DNA from: a bacterium
GTDB lineage: Bacteria > Patescibacteriota > Patescibacteriia > SG8-24
Assembly: GCA_023246225.1 (NCBI GenBank)
Contig: JAHFIV010000005.1
Coordinates: forward strand, 1-36,718
DNA length: 36,718 nt
Reading direction: 5' to 3'
The notes beneath the pieces are model-generated. The model ran no database searches, was not told where the DNA came from, and saw nothing but the letters and a program-made list of their open reading frames with translations. The position numbers were made by a program, and so were the translations under genes. Within the stretch, counting starts at the first letter, position 1. Every line of letters begins with the position of its first letter. Of this stretch, positions 1-6,980 are shown piece by piece.

Positions 1-62
1 CTCTCGCACAGCAACACCCGCAGACCATACCTCGCTTCTCAACTGAACACTCCGTACTGTCG

Positions 63-100
63 CCGGCCCAGCACTCTCTTGCTTGGCCGGTTTATTTTTT
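63..100 (+). terminator. Intrinsic terminator of an upstream plus-strand gene
   Basis: CCGGCC (63-68) pairs with GGCCGG (85-90), with AGCA/TGCT pairing inside, and a T-rich run follows directly. It would end a plus-strand gene that starts before the window. A frame-2 tail stopping with TGA at 44-46 may be the end of that gene, but too little remains to identify it. The hairpin also lies just beyond the stop of the minus-strand methyltransferase. Confidence 0.7.
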
Positions 101-1419
101 TAGGGAACCTTCTCAAGAAGTGTGATCAGCTCGACGTGTGGTGAGTGGGGAAAAAGATCGAGTGCGGCAGATTTTGTGATGCGGTATTTTTTTCCGAGTG
201 CGGCGAAGTCGCGCGCGAAACTTTCGTGATTGCAGGAGACGTATAGAATGCGTTCTGGCGCGAGCGTGAGTAATGTTTCTGCAACTTTTGGATGCAGGCC
301 TGCGCGTGGTGGATCGATGATGACGGTATCTGCCTGCTCACCGCGCCACAGAAGATCCTCCGCTTTCGCAGCGATGAACGTTGCGTTTGTGACGCCGTTC
401 GCTGCGGCGTTTGCGCGTGCGAGCGTGATCGCGTCTGCATCGAGTTCAACACCGATGATTTTTTTTGCAGAACTTGCGAGGCAGATACCGAACAGTCCGA
501 CACCGCAGTACAGGTCGAGCAATGTTTCTGGTGGTCGGTCCGCGAGAAATTCGCGTGCGGTCGCGATGAGGCGGCCGGCCATCTCGGTGTTCGTTTGAAA
601 AAAACTGTTCACGGGAATCTGAAATGTTTTTCCATCAACGCGCTCTTCAAGAAGCGGTGCGCCGTGGAGTAACTCGAGCTCTGATGCGATGGAGAGATCG
701 GTGATCGTGGGGTTGATGCCGTGGTAGATCGTCGTTGCGAACGGCTGCAGCGACTTTATGAGCTGTTCACGATTTGGCAGCGCACCTGTTGACGTCACGA
801 TCATCACCATGCGCGTTCCCGAATTTTTTCCTTCGCGGATGACGAGGTAGCGCGCGTAGCCGGTATGCGTGCGGACGTTCCATGGCTCAAGGTTTTCTTC
901 ACGAAGATACGTGCGGAAAATTCGCATCACTTCGACCGATTCTGGTGAGAGGAGGTAACACGTGTCGAGATCGACATACGCGTTCCAGCGACCGGGTTCT
1001 TTGAGACCGAGTTCGCCGTTCGGGCCGATACCATAATCCATCCGATTACGATAATAGTAGAGTGACGGCGAGGGAATCACCGCGTCGATCGTTGCGTCGC
1101 TGGTGCATGACGCAAGACTTTTGTTGACAAGACTGCGTTTCATTTCGAGTTGCAGTGCGTAATCAAATTGCTGCCACGCGCATCCGCCGCAGCGTCCTGC
1201 GTACGGGCAGCGCGGGGTGACGCGAGCTGGGGATGGGGTGATCACGCGATCGATCTCCATCCTCACAACGCCTTGTTTGCGTGCGACCATGCGCGCCTCA
1301 ACCTCTTCTCCAGGAACCGCAAAAGGAACGCACACCTTTCGTGTGCCCACCGTCCCGCACCCTCGACCCTTTTTGTCGATGTCGGTAATCTTGAAGATGG
1401 CCTTATCACCAAATTTCAT
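100..1419 (-). CDS. rlmD: 23S rRNA (uracil-5-)-methyltransferase, RlmD/TrmA family
   Basis: This SAM-dependent enzyme family makes 5-methyluridine in 23S rRNA or tRNA. The N-terminus looks like a TRAM RNA-binding domain. It is followed by the [4Fe-4S] cysteine cluster CPYAGRCGGC, with LDTC as a likely fourth ligand. The C-terminal half has the SAM motif LYCGVGLFG, the IIDPPRAG motif and the catalytic cysteine in YVSCNHESF. The iron-sulfur cluster and TRAM domain favour RlmD or RlmCD over TrmA, but the exact uridine cannot be read from sequence. The track start at 1539 translates part of a repeat element. ATG at 1419 is preferred because TTGACG-17-TACACT ends 9 nt upstream. This gives 439 aa, a normal family length. 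ATG at 1425 is an alternative. Confidence 0.9.
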   Translation of the reverse strand: MKFGDKAIFKITDIDKKGRGCGTVGTRKVCVPFAVPGEEVEARMVARKQGVVRMEIDRVITPSPARVTPRCPYAGRCGGCAWQQFDYALQLEMKRSLVNKSLASCTSDATIDAVIPSPSLYYYRNRMDYGIGPNGELGLKEPGRWNAYVDLDTCYLLSPESVEVMRIFRTYLREENLEPWNVRTHTGYARYLVIREGKNSGTRMVMIVTSTGALPNREQLIKSLQPFATTIYHGINPTITDLSIASELELLHGAPLLEERVDGKTFQIPVNSFFQTNTEMAGRLIATAREFLADRPPETLLDLYCGVGLFGICLASSAKKIIGVELDADAITLARANAAANGVTNATFIAAKAEDLLWRGEQADTVIIDPPRAGLHPKVAETLLTLAPERILYVSCNHESFARDFAALGKKYRITKSAALDLFPHSPHVELITLLEKVP

Positions 1420-1428
1420 ATTCATGAT

Positions 1429-1457
1429 AGTGTAGCGCCTTAGGTGTGTCCCGTCAA
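1429..1457 (-). promoter_or_regulatory. Sigma70-like promoter of rlmD
   Basis: On the minus strand TTGACG (1457-1452) and TACACT (1434-1429) are 17 nt apart. The -10 box ends 9 nt before ATG 1419, so the transcript should have almost no leader. No Shine-Dalgarno sequence lies between. Confidence 0.7.
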
Positions 1458-1490
1458 CGCATGTGATTGTCATTCCGCCACCCACACTTC

Positions 1491-1590
1491 TGTCATTCCG
1501 GGCCGTGACCCGGAATCCAGAAAAAAAGCAAAACAACATCCGTTTGGCATTTTAATTTTTCTGGATTCCGGCTCGGAGGCCGGAATGACA
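1491..1590. repeat. Interspersed palindromic repeat, copy 1
   Basis: The left half contains TCCGGGCCGTGACCCGGA and the right half TTCCGGCTCGGAGGCCGGAA. Each half is itself palindromic, and the outer ends TGTCATTCCGG and CCGGAATGACA are inverted. The AT-rich core is degenerate compared with copies 3 and 4. It lies between the divergent starts of rlmD and the SpoU gene and causes spurious ORF extensions in both directions. Confidence 0.9.
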
Positions 1591-1616
1591 AAGAAGAAAT
1601 GTGAGATTGAATTTGC

Positions 1617-2120
1617 ATGCAAGTTGTTCTCATCCTCGATAACATTCGCAGTTTGTATAACGTCGGTTCGATGTTTCGCACGGCCGATGGTTTTGGTGTG
1701 GAGAAAATTTTTCTCTGCGGAATCACCGGCACGCCAGCGCAGAACGGTTTAAAAAAAGTTGCGCTCGGCGCGGAGCACACGGTGCCGTGGGAACATGCAC
1801 GACACACATGGCGCGTGGTCGAAAAATTGCAGCGCGAAGGATATGACGTCGTTGGACTGGAACGCACTAATGGCGCGATGAAGATCGGGAAATTTCATCC
1901 GTCAAAAAAAATTGCGCTCGTCCTCGGCAACGAAGTGCGTGGACTCACACCAGCGTTACAAAAACGTCTCGACGCTACACTCGAAATTCCAATGGTCGGT
2001 AAAAAAGAATCGTTCAACGTCGCGGTCGCGTGCGGCATCGCGTTGTATGCATTGACCACCTCTGTCATTCCGGCCTCCCCTTTGTCATTCCGGCCCCCGA
2101 GCCGGAATCCAGAAAACTAA
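1617..2120 (+). CDS. SpoU/TrmH-family RNA 2'-O-methyltransferase
   Basis: This is a SPOUT-fold methyltransferase that methylates ribose 2'-OH in tRNA or rRNA. Family motifs run in order: NIRSLYNVGSMFRTADGFG near the N-terminus, ALVLGNEVRGL in the middle, and IPMVGKKESFNVAVACGIALY at the knotted SAM site. At 167 aa it is a minimal catalytic domain without an N-terminal substrate-binding extension, so the target nucleotide is unknown. The final residues (about SVIPASPLSFRPPSRNPEN) are encoded by an interspersed repeat that has replaced or extended the original C-terminus. No Shine-Dalgarno sequence is evident before the ATG. Confidence 0.88.
   Translation: MQVVLILDNIRSLYNVGSMFRTADGFGVEKIFLCGITGTPAQNGLKKVALGAEHTVPWEHARHTWRVVEKLQREGYDVVGLERTNGAMKIGKFHPSKKIALVLGNEVRGLTPALQKRLDATLEIPMVGKKESFNVAVACGIALYALTTSVIPASPLSFRPPSRNPEN
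2063..2116. repeat. Interspersed repeat fragment inside the SpoU reading frame
   Basis: Two partial left-half units (TGTCATTCCGGCC...) of the interspersed repeat stand in tandem, without the right half. They lie inside the 3' end of the SpoU ORF and supply its last codons and stop. Confidence 0.8.
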
Positions 2121-2151
2121 AAACGACGACCGCAGAGTTGCGGCCGTCGTT
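2119..2151 (-). terminator. Intrinsic terminator of the 114-aa gene
   Basis: AACGACG(A)CCGCA pairs with TGCGG(C)CGTCGTT around a GAGT loop (2122-2151). On the minus strand the stem is followed by a T run, encoded by the A run at 2119-2123. It lies 17 nt beyond the minus-strand stop. Strong stem with a single mismatch. Confidence 0.8.
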
Positions 2152-2168
2152 GGGTTGGGAGCGTTGGG

Positions 2169-2513
2169 TCAGGTGATGGAGGGGACCTGGCCGAGCACGA
2201 GGAGCTTGCAGCCCTCGAGAAGTGAGGCAGCGACCATCCGTGAGACCACTGGCCGATAAGAACGAATTGCGTCGATCGCCTTGATGTACGTGGATCTCGT
2301 ATCATCTCCGCAGACGAACGTGCCGCATGGAAACTTGGGGAGAAAGATCAGGTCGTACACTGAGGCGTGGCCGGCGAGCCTGGTGTCCTTGAGATGTCCA
2401 CCGAGCTTCCGCGCAGCTTCCTCGAGGGTGTCGGCGTTCACCTGGCAGAGCTGTCTCTGGAAGTCTTGACCGTTGACGTTGTGATCGATACCGACGAGTG
2501 AAAACGTTTGCAT
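2169..2513 (-). CDS. Uncharacterised 114-aa protein
   Basis: I do not recognise this protein. It is soluble, mixed alpha/beta in appearance, and has no signal peptide or membrane segment. The N-terminus (SLVGIDHNVNGQDFQRQL) and a TFVCGDDTRSTYIKAIDAI stretch are the most distinctive parts. It is a self-contained unit with a good promoter, an AGAGGG ribosome site upstream of the ATG and its own terminator. Codon choice is GC-rich (many GAG and CTG) compared with neighbouring core genes, which suggests a different origin. The full promoter, SD and terminator make it likely to be a real gene. Confidence 0.75.
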   Translation of the reverse strand: MQTFSLVGIDHNVNGQDFQRQLCQVNADTLEEAARKLGGHLKDTRLAGHASVYDLIFLPKFPCGTFVCGDDTRSTYIKAIDAIRSYRPVVSRMVAASLLEGCKLLVLGQVPSIT

Positions 2514-2578
2514 GAGACCCTCTTCGTTGTGGCGTTGTGGTTGATGCGGTCCGCCTTATTCAGGCGTAAAGCTTTCTT

Positions 2579-2607
2579 AAGTTATCCGGAGAAGGGTATT
2601 TTGTCAA
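2579..2607 (-). promoter_or_regulatory. Promoter of the 114-aa gene
   Basis: TTGACA (2607-2602) and TAACTT (2584-2579) are 17 nt apart on the minus strand. Unlike most promoters here it leaves a ~60-nt leader with a Shine-Dalgarno sequence. Confidence 0.6.
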
Positions 2608-2759
2608 TCATATTTTCTAAGAATTTTTTTTGAGTAAATTTGTGTCGAATCTTGACGTTCCTGCTTATTTTTATTACATTTGACCGTCGTGTGTCGTAGG
2701 AGAAACAGCCTTAATCCCTTCCCTCTGAACCCCTCACTCTGCTACGCTGTGAGCGACAT

Positions 2760-3497
2760 ATGCTTTCCATCATCATTCCCGCCTATAACGAAGAAGAATA
2801 CCTCCCTTTTTTGCTCCGCTCGATTCAGGGGCAAACATATAAGGACTACGAGGTGATCGTGGCGGATGCTGCGTCCACCGACACAACCCGCGAAGTTGCG
2901 GCGAGTTTTGGTGCGCGAGTCGTTGCGGGTGGCAAAGTAGCCGTCGGTCGCAATAACGGCGCGGCGGCAGCGAAAGGGGAGAACCTTCTTTTTCTCGATG
3001 CCGATGTCGTTCTTCCCGATCCGTGGTTTTTACAGATTACGATCGCAGAATTTGAAAAGCGTGGACTCGGCGCGGCAGCGTGCAAGATCGATCCGCTCTC
3101 CGATAAAAAAATCGATAAAGTGTTTCACGAGGTGTTCAATTATTTCATGCTCGTCACGCAAGCGACAGTGCCGCACGCGCCAGGATCGTGTATTTTTGTA
3201 AAAAAATCTGTGCACGAAAAATTGCACGGTTTCGATCCGGAGATCACTCTCGCGGAGGATCATGATTACGTGAACCGTGCAGGAAAAATCGCAAAGTTCG
3301 GTGTACTCAAAACGTCAAAAATTCCAGTGTCGGTGCGCAGGTTCGATCGTGACGGTCGATTGAACATCATGATTAAATATTTGCTCTGCGAACTTCATCT
3401 GCGTACGCGCGGAAAAGTCACTTCGGATATTTTTAAATACACCTTCGGATACGATAAAAAGCCGACCGCTTCTCGCGATACGGGGAAAAAGAAATAA
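2760..3497 (+). CDS. Family 2 glycosyltransferase
   Basis: A GT-A fold glycosyltransferase that transfers a sugar from a nucleotide donor, probably in cell-surface polysaccharide or glycolipid synthesis. The N-terminal SIIIPAYNEEEYL, the DAASTDTT donor-binding segment and the metal-binding LFLDADV motif near residue 80 are typical of GT2. ITLAEDHDYVNRA matches the usual acceptor-side ED motif. It is 245 aa with no clear membrane span, so it probably acts on the cytoplasmic face. The acceptor is unknown. TACGCT lies 11 nt before the ATG, suggesting a nearly leaderless start. The Rieske gene follows 1 nt after the stop. Confidence 0.88.
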   Translation: MLSIIIPAYNEEEYLPFLLRSIQGQTYKDYEVIVADAASTDTTREVAASFGARVVAGGKVAVGRNNGAAAAKGENLLFLDADVVLPDPWFLQITIAEFEKRGLGAAACKIDPLSDKKIDKVFHEVFNYFMLVTQATVPHAPGSCIFVKKSVHEKLHGFDPEITLAEDHDYVNRAGKIAKFGVLKTSKIPVSVRRFDRDGRLNIMIKYLLCELHLRTRGKVTSDIFKYTFGYDKKPTASRDTGKKK

Positions 3498-3498
3498 C

Positions 3499-3834
3499 AT
3501 GGTGCGGATACTGCTCGGAAAAGTTGAAGAGGTGACGCCTGGTCACGGAAAAACATTCATCGTGCAAGGGAAACGGATCATCGTAGCGAACATGAAAGGC
3601 ACTCTTGTCGCCTACGAAAATTTTTGTCCGCACATGGGTGGTATGGTTCGGTATGATGGTGAAAAGAAAATGACCTGCGGATGGCACGGTGCACAATTCC
3701 AAGCGGCGACCGGAGAAAATATTGCTGGTGCGGATGGTCAAAAATTGAAACCGATGACCGTGGTTGTCGACGGCGAGAATCTTTACTGGGAAAAAAGCGA
3801 GGAAAAATCTCCTTGGGCTGACGACTTCTCATAA
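3499..3834 (+). CDS. Rieske-type [2Fe-2S] ferredoxin
   Basis: A small soluble Rieske protein for electron transfer. The two cluster-binding boxes are CPHMGG (C-x-H) and CGWHG (C-x2-H). At 111 aa it is the size of stand-alone Rieske ferredoxins, with no oxygenase catalytic domain and no membrane anchor. It lacks the second-box disulfide cysteines of bc1-type proteins, so a ferredoxin role is more likely than a respiratory one. No redox partner lies nearby. It is one nucleotide from the glycosyltransferase and probably co-transcribed with it. Confidence 0.88.
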   Translation: MVRILLGKVEEVTPGHGKTFIVQGKRIIVANMKGTLVAYENFCPHMGGMVRYDGEKKMTCGWHGAQFQAATGENIAGADGQKLKPMTVVVDGENLYWEKSEEKSPWADDFS

Positions 3835-3860
3835 ATTTTTCGCTATACTTTTTATATACT

Positions 3861-5174
3861 ATGGCGGGGAGGAATTTTTTAATGCGAGCAAAATTATTGA
3901 AAGCTGCGCCGATCGTTCCTGAAGGGAGCGATGATGAGATTGTGCACGCGATCGACGGGGCCACACCGCGTGATAAACGTCGTTTTTTTCGCGCACTGTC
4001 GTCTGCTCGTCGGGGTGCGATAATCGAGAAACTTTCCGAATATTCGCAAGAGAGTATTTTTCCTGCACTTTCGCTCGATGAACTTCGTGCAATGATCGAT
4101 GGTGTTGAATCAGACGACGCGGTCGACATCATTCAAATGCTTCCGGAGTCGCAGCGCACGAAATTGCTCACCGATCTTCGTCGATCTGATCCGCACGGGC
4201 TACTCCCGCTGCTTGTCTTCGGCGAAGAGACCGCTGGCGGTCTCATGAAAACAGAATTTCTTCACCTGCATGCAACGCTCAGTGTCGATGAGGCGCGACA
4301 TGCGCTCGCAAAGGAATCAGGAAACCGCACGAAATCGCATCTTTTGTATATTATCGATGATCAAGGGGCGCTCGTAGGAACACTCACGCTCGTGCGATTG
4401 ATCCAAGCAGCACCGAACGCATCTCTTCGAGAAGTGATGACCACGACGTACCCGAGCGTTGCGCCGACGATTGATCAAGAACAAGTCGCGCAGCTTTTCG
4501 ATGAACAGAACGCGATCGAAATTCCCGTCGTTGGTTTGCGAGGAAAAGTGCTCGGCGTGATTACGGCCGACGATATTTTCGAGGTCATGGAAAAAGAGTA
4601 CGCGGAAGATATTTCGCGTCTCGTCGGTGTACATGAGGACGATCGTATCACCGATCCGGTGCATCTCACCGTGCGACGTCGACTTCCGTGGCTGATTGTG
4701 AATCTTGCAACGGCGATTCTTGCGGCGTGGGTGGTGACCTTGTTTCAAGGTACGATTCAACGCGTGGTGATTCTTGCGGCGTACATGCCGATCATTGCGG
4801 GGATGGGTGGCAACGCCGCAACGCAAACACTCGGTGTCGTGATTCGTGCGATCGCACTCGGTGAACTTGACCATATCAACACAGCCCGTGCGATCATTAA
4901 AGAAGTACTTGCGGGCACGCTGAACGGATTTGTGAACGGCGTCATCATGGGCGCGATCGCGTATGCATGGTCGGGGAATTTTCATCTCGCGCTCGTGATT
5001 CTTGCGGCGATGACCGTCAATCTTTTCATCGCCGGGCTCGGCGGCGTCGCGATTCCTATAACAATGAAGGCGTTTCGCATCGATCCCGCGCTCGCGTCGA
5101 CGGTGTTTGTGACGACGCTCACCGACTGCTGTGGATTTTTTGTGTTTCTCGGTCTCGCGAGCCTAATGTTATAA
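3861..5174 (+). CDS. mgtE: Magnesium transporter MgtE
   Basis: An inner-membrane Mg2+ channel of the MgtE family. The order is standard: an alpha-helical N domain (about 1-130) with SLDELRAMIDGVESDDAVDII, a tandem CBS pair (about 130-255) including ETAGGLMKTEF and VLGVITADDIFEVM, then five membrane helices (about 270-437). The pore segment PIIAGMGGNAATQTLGV is well conserved. At 437 aa it is a full-length member. Two TATACT boxes precede the ATG; the one ending 11 nt upstream is the likely -10, and no Shine-Dalgarno sequence is seen. A 16-bp inverted repeat follows the stop. Confidence 0.95.
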   Translation: MAGRNFLMRAKLLKAAPIVPEGSDDEIVHAIDGATPRDKRRFFRALSSARRGAIIEKLSEYSQESIFPALSLDELRAMIDGVESDDAVDIIQMLPESQRTKLLTDLRRSDPHGLLPLLVFGEETAGGLMKTEFLHLHATLSVDEARHALAKESGNRTKSHLLYIIDDQGALVGTLTLVRLIQAAPNASLREVMTTTYPSVAPTIDQEQVAQLFDEQNAIEIPVVGLRGKVLGVITADDIFEVMEKEYAEDISRLVGVHEDDRITDPVHLTVRRRLPWLIVNLATAILAAWVVTLFQGTIQRVVILAAYMPIIAGMGGNAATQTLGVVIRAIALGELDHINTARAIIKEVLAGTLNGFVNGVIMGAIAYAWSGNFHLALVILAAMTVNLFIAGLGGVAIPITMKAFRIDPALASTVFVTTLTDCCGFFVFLGLASLML

Positions 5175-5185
5175 GAACTGAGTTC

Positions 5186-5223
5186 GGTGCCTGGCACCAA
5201 AAGGGCATTTGGTGCCAGGCACC
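5186..5223. repeat. 16-bp inverted repeat with GGTGCCTGGCACC arms
   Basis: The left arm (5186-5201) and right arm (5208-5223) are exact reverse complements around a 6-nt loop. Each arm is internally near-palindromic (GGTGCC.GGCACC). It lies 11 nt after the mgtE stop and could end its transcript, although no T run follows. A related fragment (GGTGCCTGTCTCTAAAGTGAC) occurs near 24,880. Confidence 0.8.
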
Positions 5224-5271
5224 AAAGTGACAAAAAGTGCCACCCTTTGAATTTGTGCTTGGCATCGAACC

Positions 5272-5300
5272 TTGCGTCTCTGTTTATCGCGCCTTATACT
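5272..5300 (+). promoter_or_regulatory. Promoter of murJ
   Basis: TTGCGT (5272-5277), 17 nt, then TATACT (5295-5300). The -10 box ends 10 nt before the murJ ATG, predicting a leaderless transcript. Confidence 0.7.
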
Positions 5301-5310
5301 TCAGGCTCTT

Positions 5311-6966
5311 ATGTTCAAGGCACTTTTGGAGAAGCTGTTCCGCAAAGAATCCACCTCCATTCGCTCGGCGGCGTTGCTTTTGGCTAGCGCGACGCTTGCG
5401 AGTCGATTCGTGGGGATCGTGCGTGATCGGCTGCTCTCTGGCACGTTCGGCGCCGGCACCGAACTCGACGCGTACTACGCGGCGTTTCGTACACCTGACT
5501 TCATCTACAATTTGTTCGTCCTCGGTGCGATCACTGCAGGATTTATTCCGGTGTTCGCTGCGGTGTTCGCGAAAGGTCGCGAAGCAGAGGATGGTGTCGG
5601 CGAAGAGGGTTCGACCCTCGCGTCAGCGCTCATGACCGTTCTCGGCGTGACACTCGTCGCGCTTTCCACGATCGGCATATTCGCCGCGCCATTTTTAGTC
5701 ACGCTTCTCACGCCGGGATTTTCAGAACCAGAGCGCGCGCTCACCGTTTCGCTTACTCGCGTGATGTTTTTTTCGCCGGTGTTTCTCGGTCTCTCGAGCG
5801 TGCTCGGTGGCATTTTGCAAACCAAGCGGCGTTTTTTTATCTACGCGCTCGCGCCGGTGATGTACAACGTCGGCATTATTACCGGCATCGTTTTCCTTGC
5901 ACCGACACTCGGTATTCGTGGCGTCGCTTATGGCGTGGTCCTCGGTGCGTTCGCACATTTTCTCGTGCAAGCGTTCGCGTGTCGCGCGATCGGATTTCGT
6001 TTTCATTTTTTGTGGAAGCCTGGGCATGAAGGCGTGGTTACGATCGCGAAACATTCTGTGCCACGGATCGCCAGTCTCGCGGTGAGCCAAGTGAACCTGT
6101 TTATTCTCACCGGCCTTGCGTCAACGCTCGGCGCAGGTGGGATCGCAGTGTTCAATCTTGCAAATAATCTTCAAAATTTTCCCGTAGGAATTCTCGGTGT
6201 CTCCTTTGCGGTTGCGGCGTTTCCGATAATTTCTGATCTCGCAGCACGTGAGAAAAAAGATGAACTTGTCGCGCAGTTTAGTCGCACTGTGCGCACTGTG
6301 TTGTTTTTGATCATTCCTGCGACAGTGGCGTTTTTGTTGCTTCGCGCGCAAATCATTCGCGTGATCCTCGGCACCGGTCGTTTCGATTGGGGTGACACGA
6401 TCAGTACCGCAAACACACTCGCATTTTTTACACTCTCACTTTTCGCGCAGGCGTTGTATCCTTTAGTTGTTCGCGTATTTTTCGCTCTCCAAGATATGAA
6501 GACACCGCTCCTCACCGCAGTGTTTGCGGTAGTTGTTGAGCGTCTTCTCGCATGGCAGTTTCTCGTGCACGGCATGGGAACACCTGGTCTCGCGCTCGCA
6601 TTTTCTTTAGGAAGCATTCTCGATCTCGCATTACTCTGGTGTTTTCTTCGTCATCGCATCGGTGATCTCGGTGAACGACGAATTTTCCGAGCGCTTGCGC
6701 AGATGAGCGGCGCTGGTCTTCTTATGGCGTTTGTGATTCAAATGATGAAATCGGTGCTTGCGAGTGTGGTCAATATGCAAACCGGTGTCGGCATTTTTAC
6801 GCAAGGATTCGTTGCGGGCATCGCGGGTATCGCAACATATCTCGCGGTGGCGTATGTTATCGGTAGTGAGGAAGCGAAAGAGGTGATGGCGCTCTACGCA
6901 AAAAAAGTTTCTGGGGTTCGCCAGATGAACGTAGTGCAGGAAGAAGAAACTTTGAACGTTGAGTAG
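5311..6966 (+). CDS. murJ: Lipid II flippase MurJ/MviN
   Basis: An integral membrane protein of the MOP superfamily that moves the peptidoglycan precursor lipid II across the inner membrane. The N-terminus contains ASRFVGIVRDRLLSGTFGAG and YYAAFRTPDFIYNLF, a strong MurJ signature. PVFLGLSSVLGGILQT and VFFALQDMKTPLLTAV follow further in. About fourteen hydrophobic segments are spread over 551 aa, the usual length. The track start at 5272 is rejected because its first codons overlap the -35 box; ATG 5311 fits the promoter. The lepA ATG comes 14 nt after the stop, so the two are probably co-transcribed. Confidence 0.94.
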   Translation: MFKALLEKLFRKESTSIRSAALLLASATLASRFVGIVRDRLLSGTFGAGTELDAYYAAFRTPDFIYNLFVLGAITAGFIPVFAAVFAKGREAEDGVGEEGSTLASALMTVLGVTLVALSTIGIFAAPFLVTLLTPGFSEPERALTVSLTRVMFFSPVFLGLSSVLGGILQTKRRFFIYALAPVMYNVGIITGIVFLAPTLGIRGVAYGVVLGAFAHFLVQAFACRAIGFRFHFLWKPGHEGVVTIAKHSVPRIASLAVSQVNLFILTGLASTLGAGGIAVFNLANNLQNFPVGILGVSFAVAAFPIISDLAAREKKDELVAQFSRTVRTVLFLIIPATVAFLLLRAQIIRVILGTGRFDWGDTISTANTLAFFTLSLFAQALYPLVVRVFFALQDMKTPLLTAVFAVVVERLLAWQFLVHGMGTPGLALAFSLGSILDLALLWCFLRHRIGDLGERRIFRALAQMSGAGLLMAFVIQMMKSVLASVVNMQTGVGIFTQGFVAGIAGIATYLAVAYVIGSEEAKEVMALYAKKVSGVRQMNVVQEEETLNVE

Positions 6967-6980
6967 AGGAGCCTATCCAT

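Noticed and set aside
1420-1539. N-terminal extension of RlmD in the ORF track
   Set aside because: The extra 40 residues come from the repeat and the promoter region; the promoter position and the TRAM domain start favour 1419.
1444-1867. 102-aa plus and 124-aa minus ORFs around repeat copy 1
   Set aside because: They contain the repeat-derived VIPGRDPESRK and SFRPPSRNPE peptides and overlap the SpoU gene; there is no independent support.
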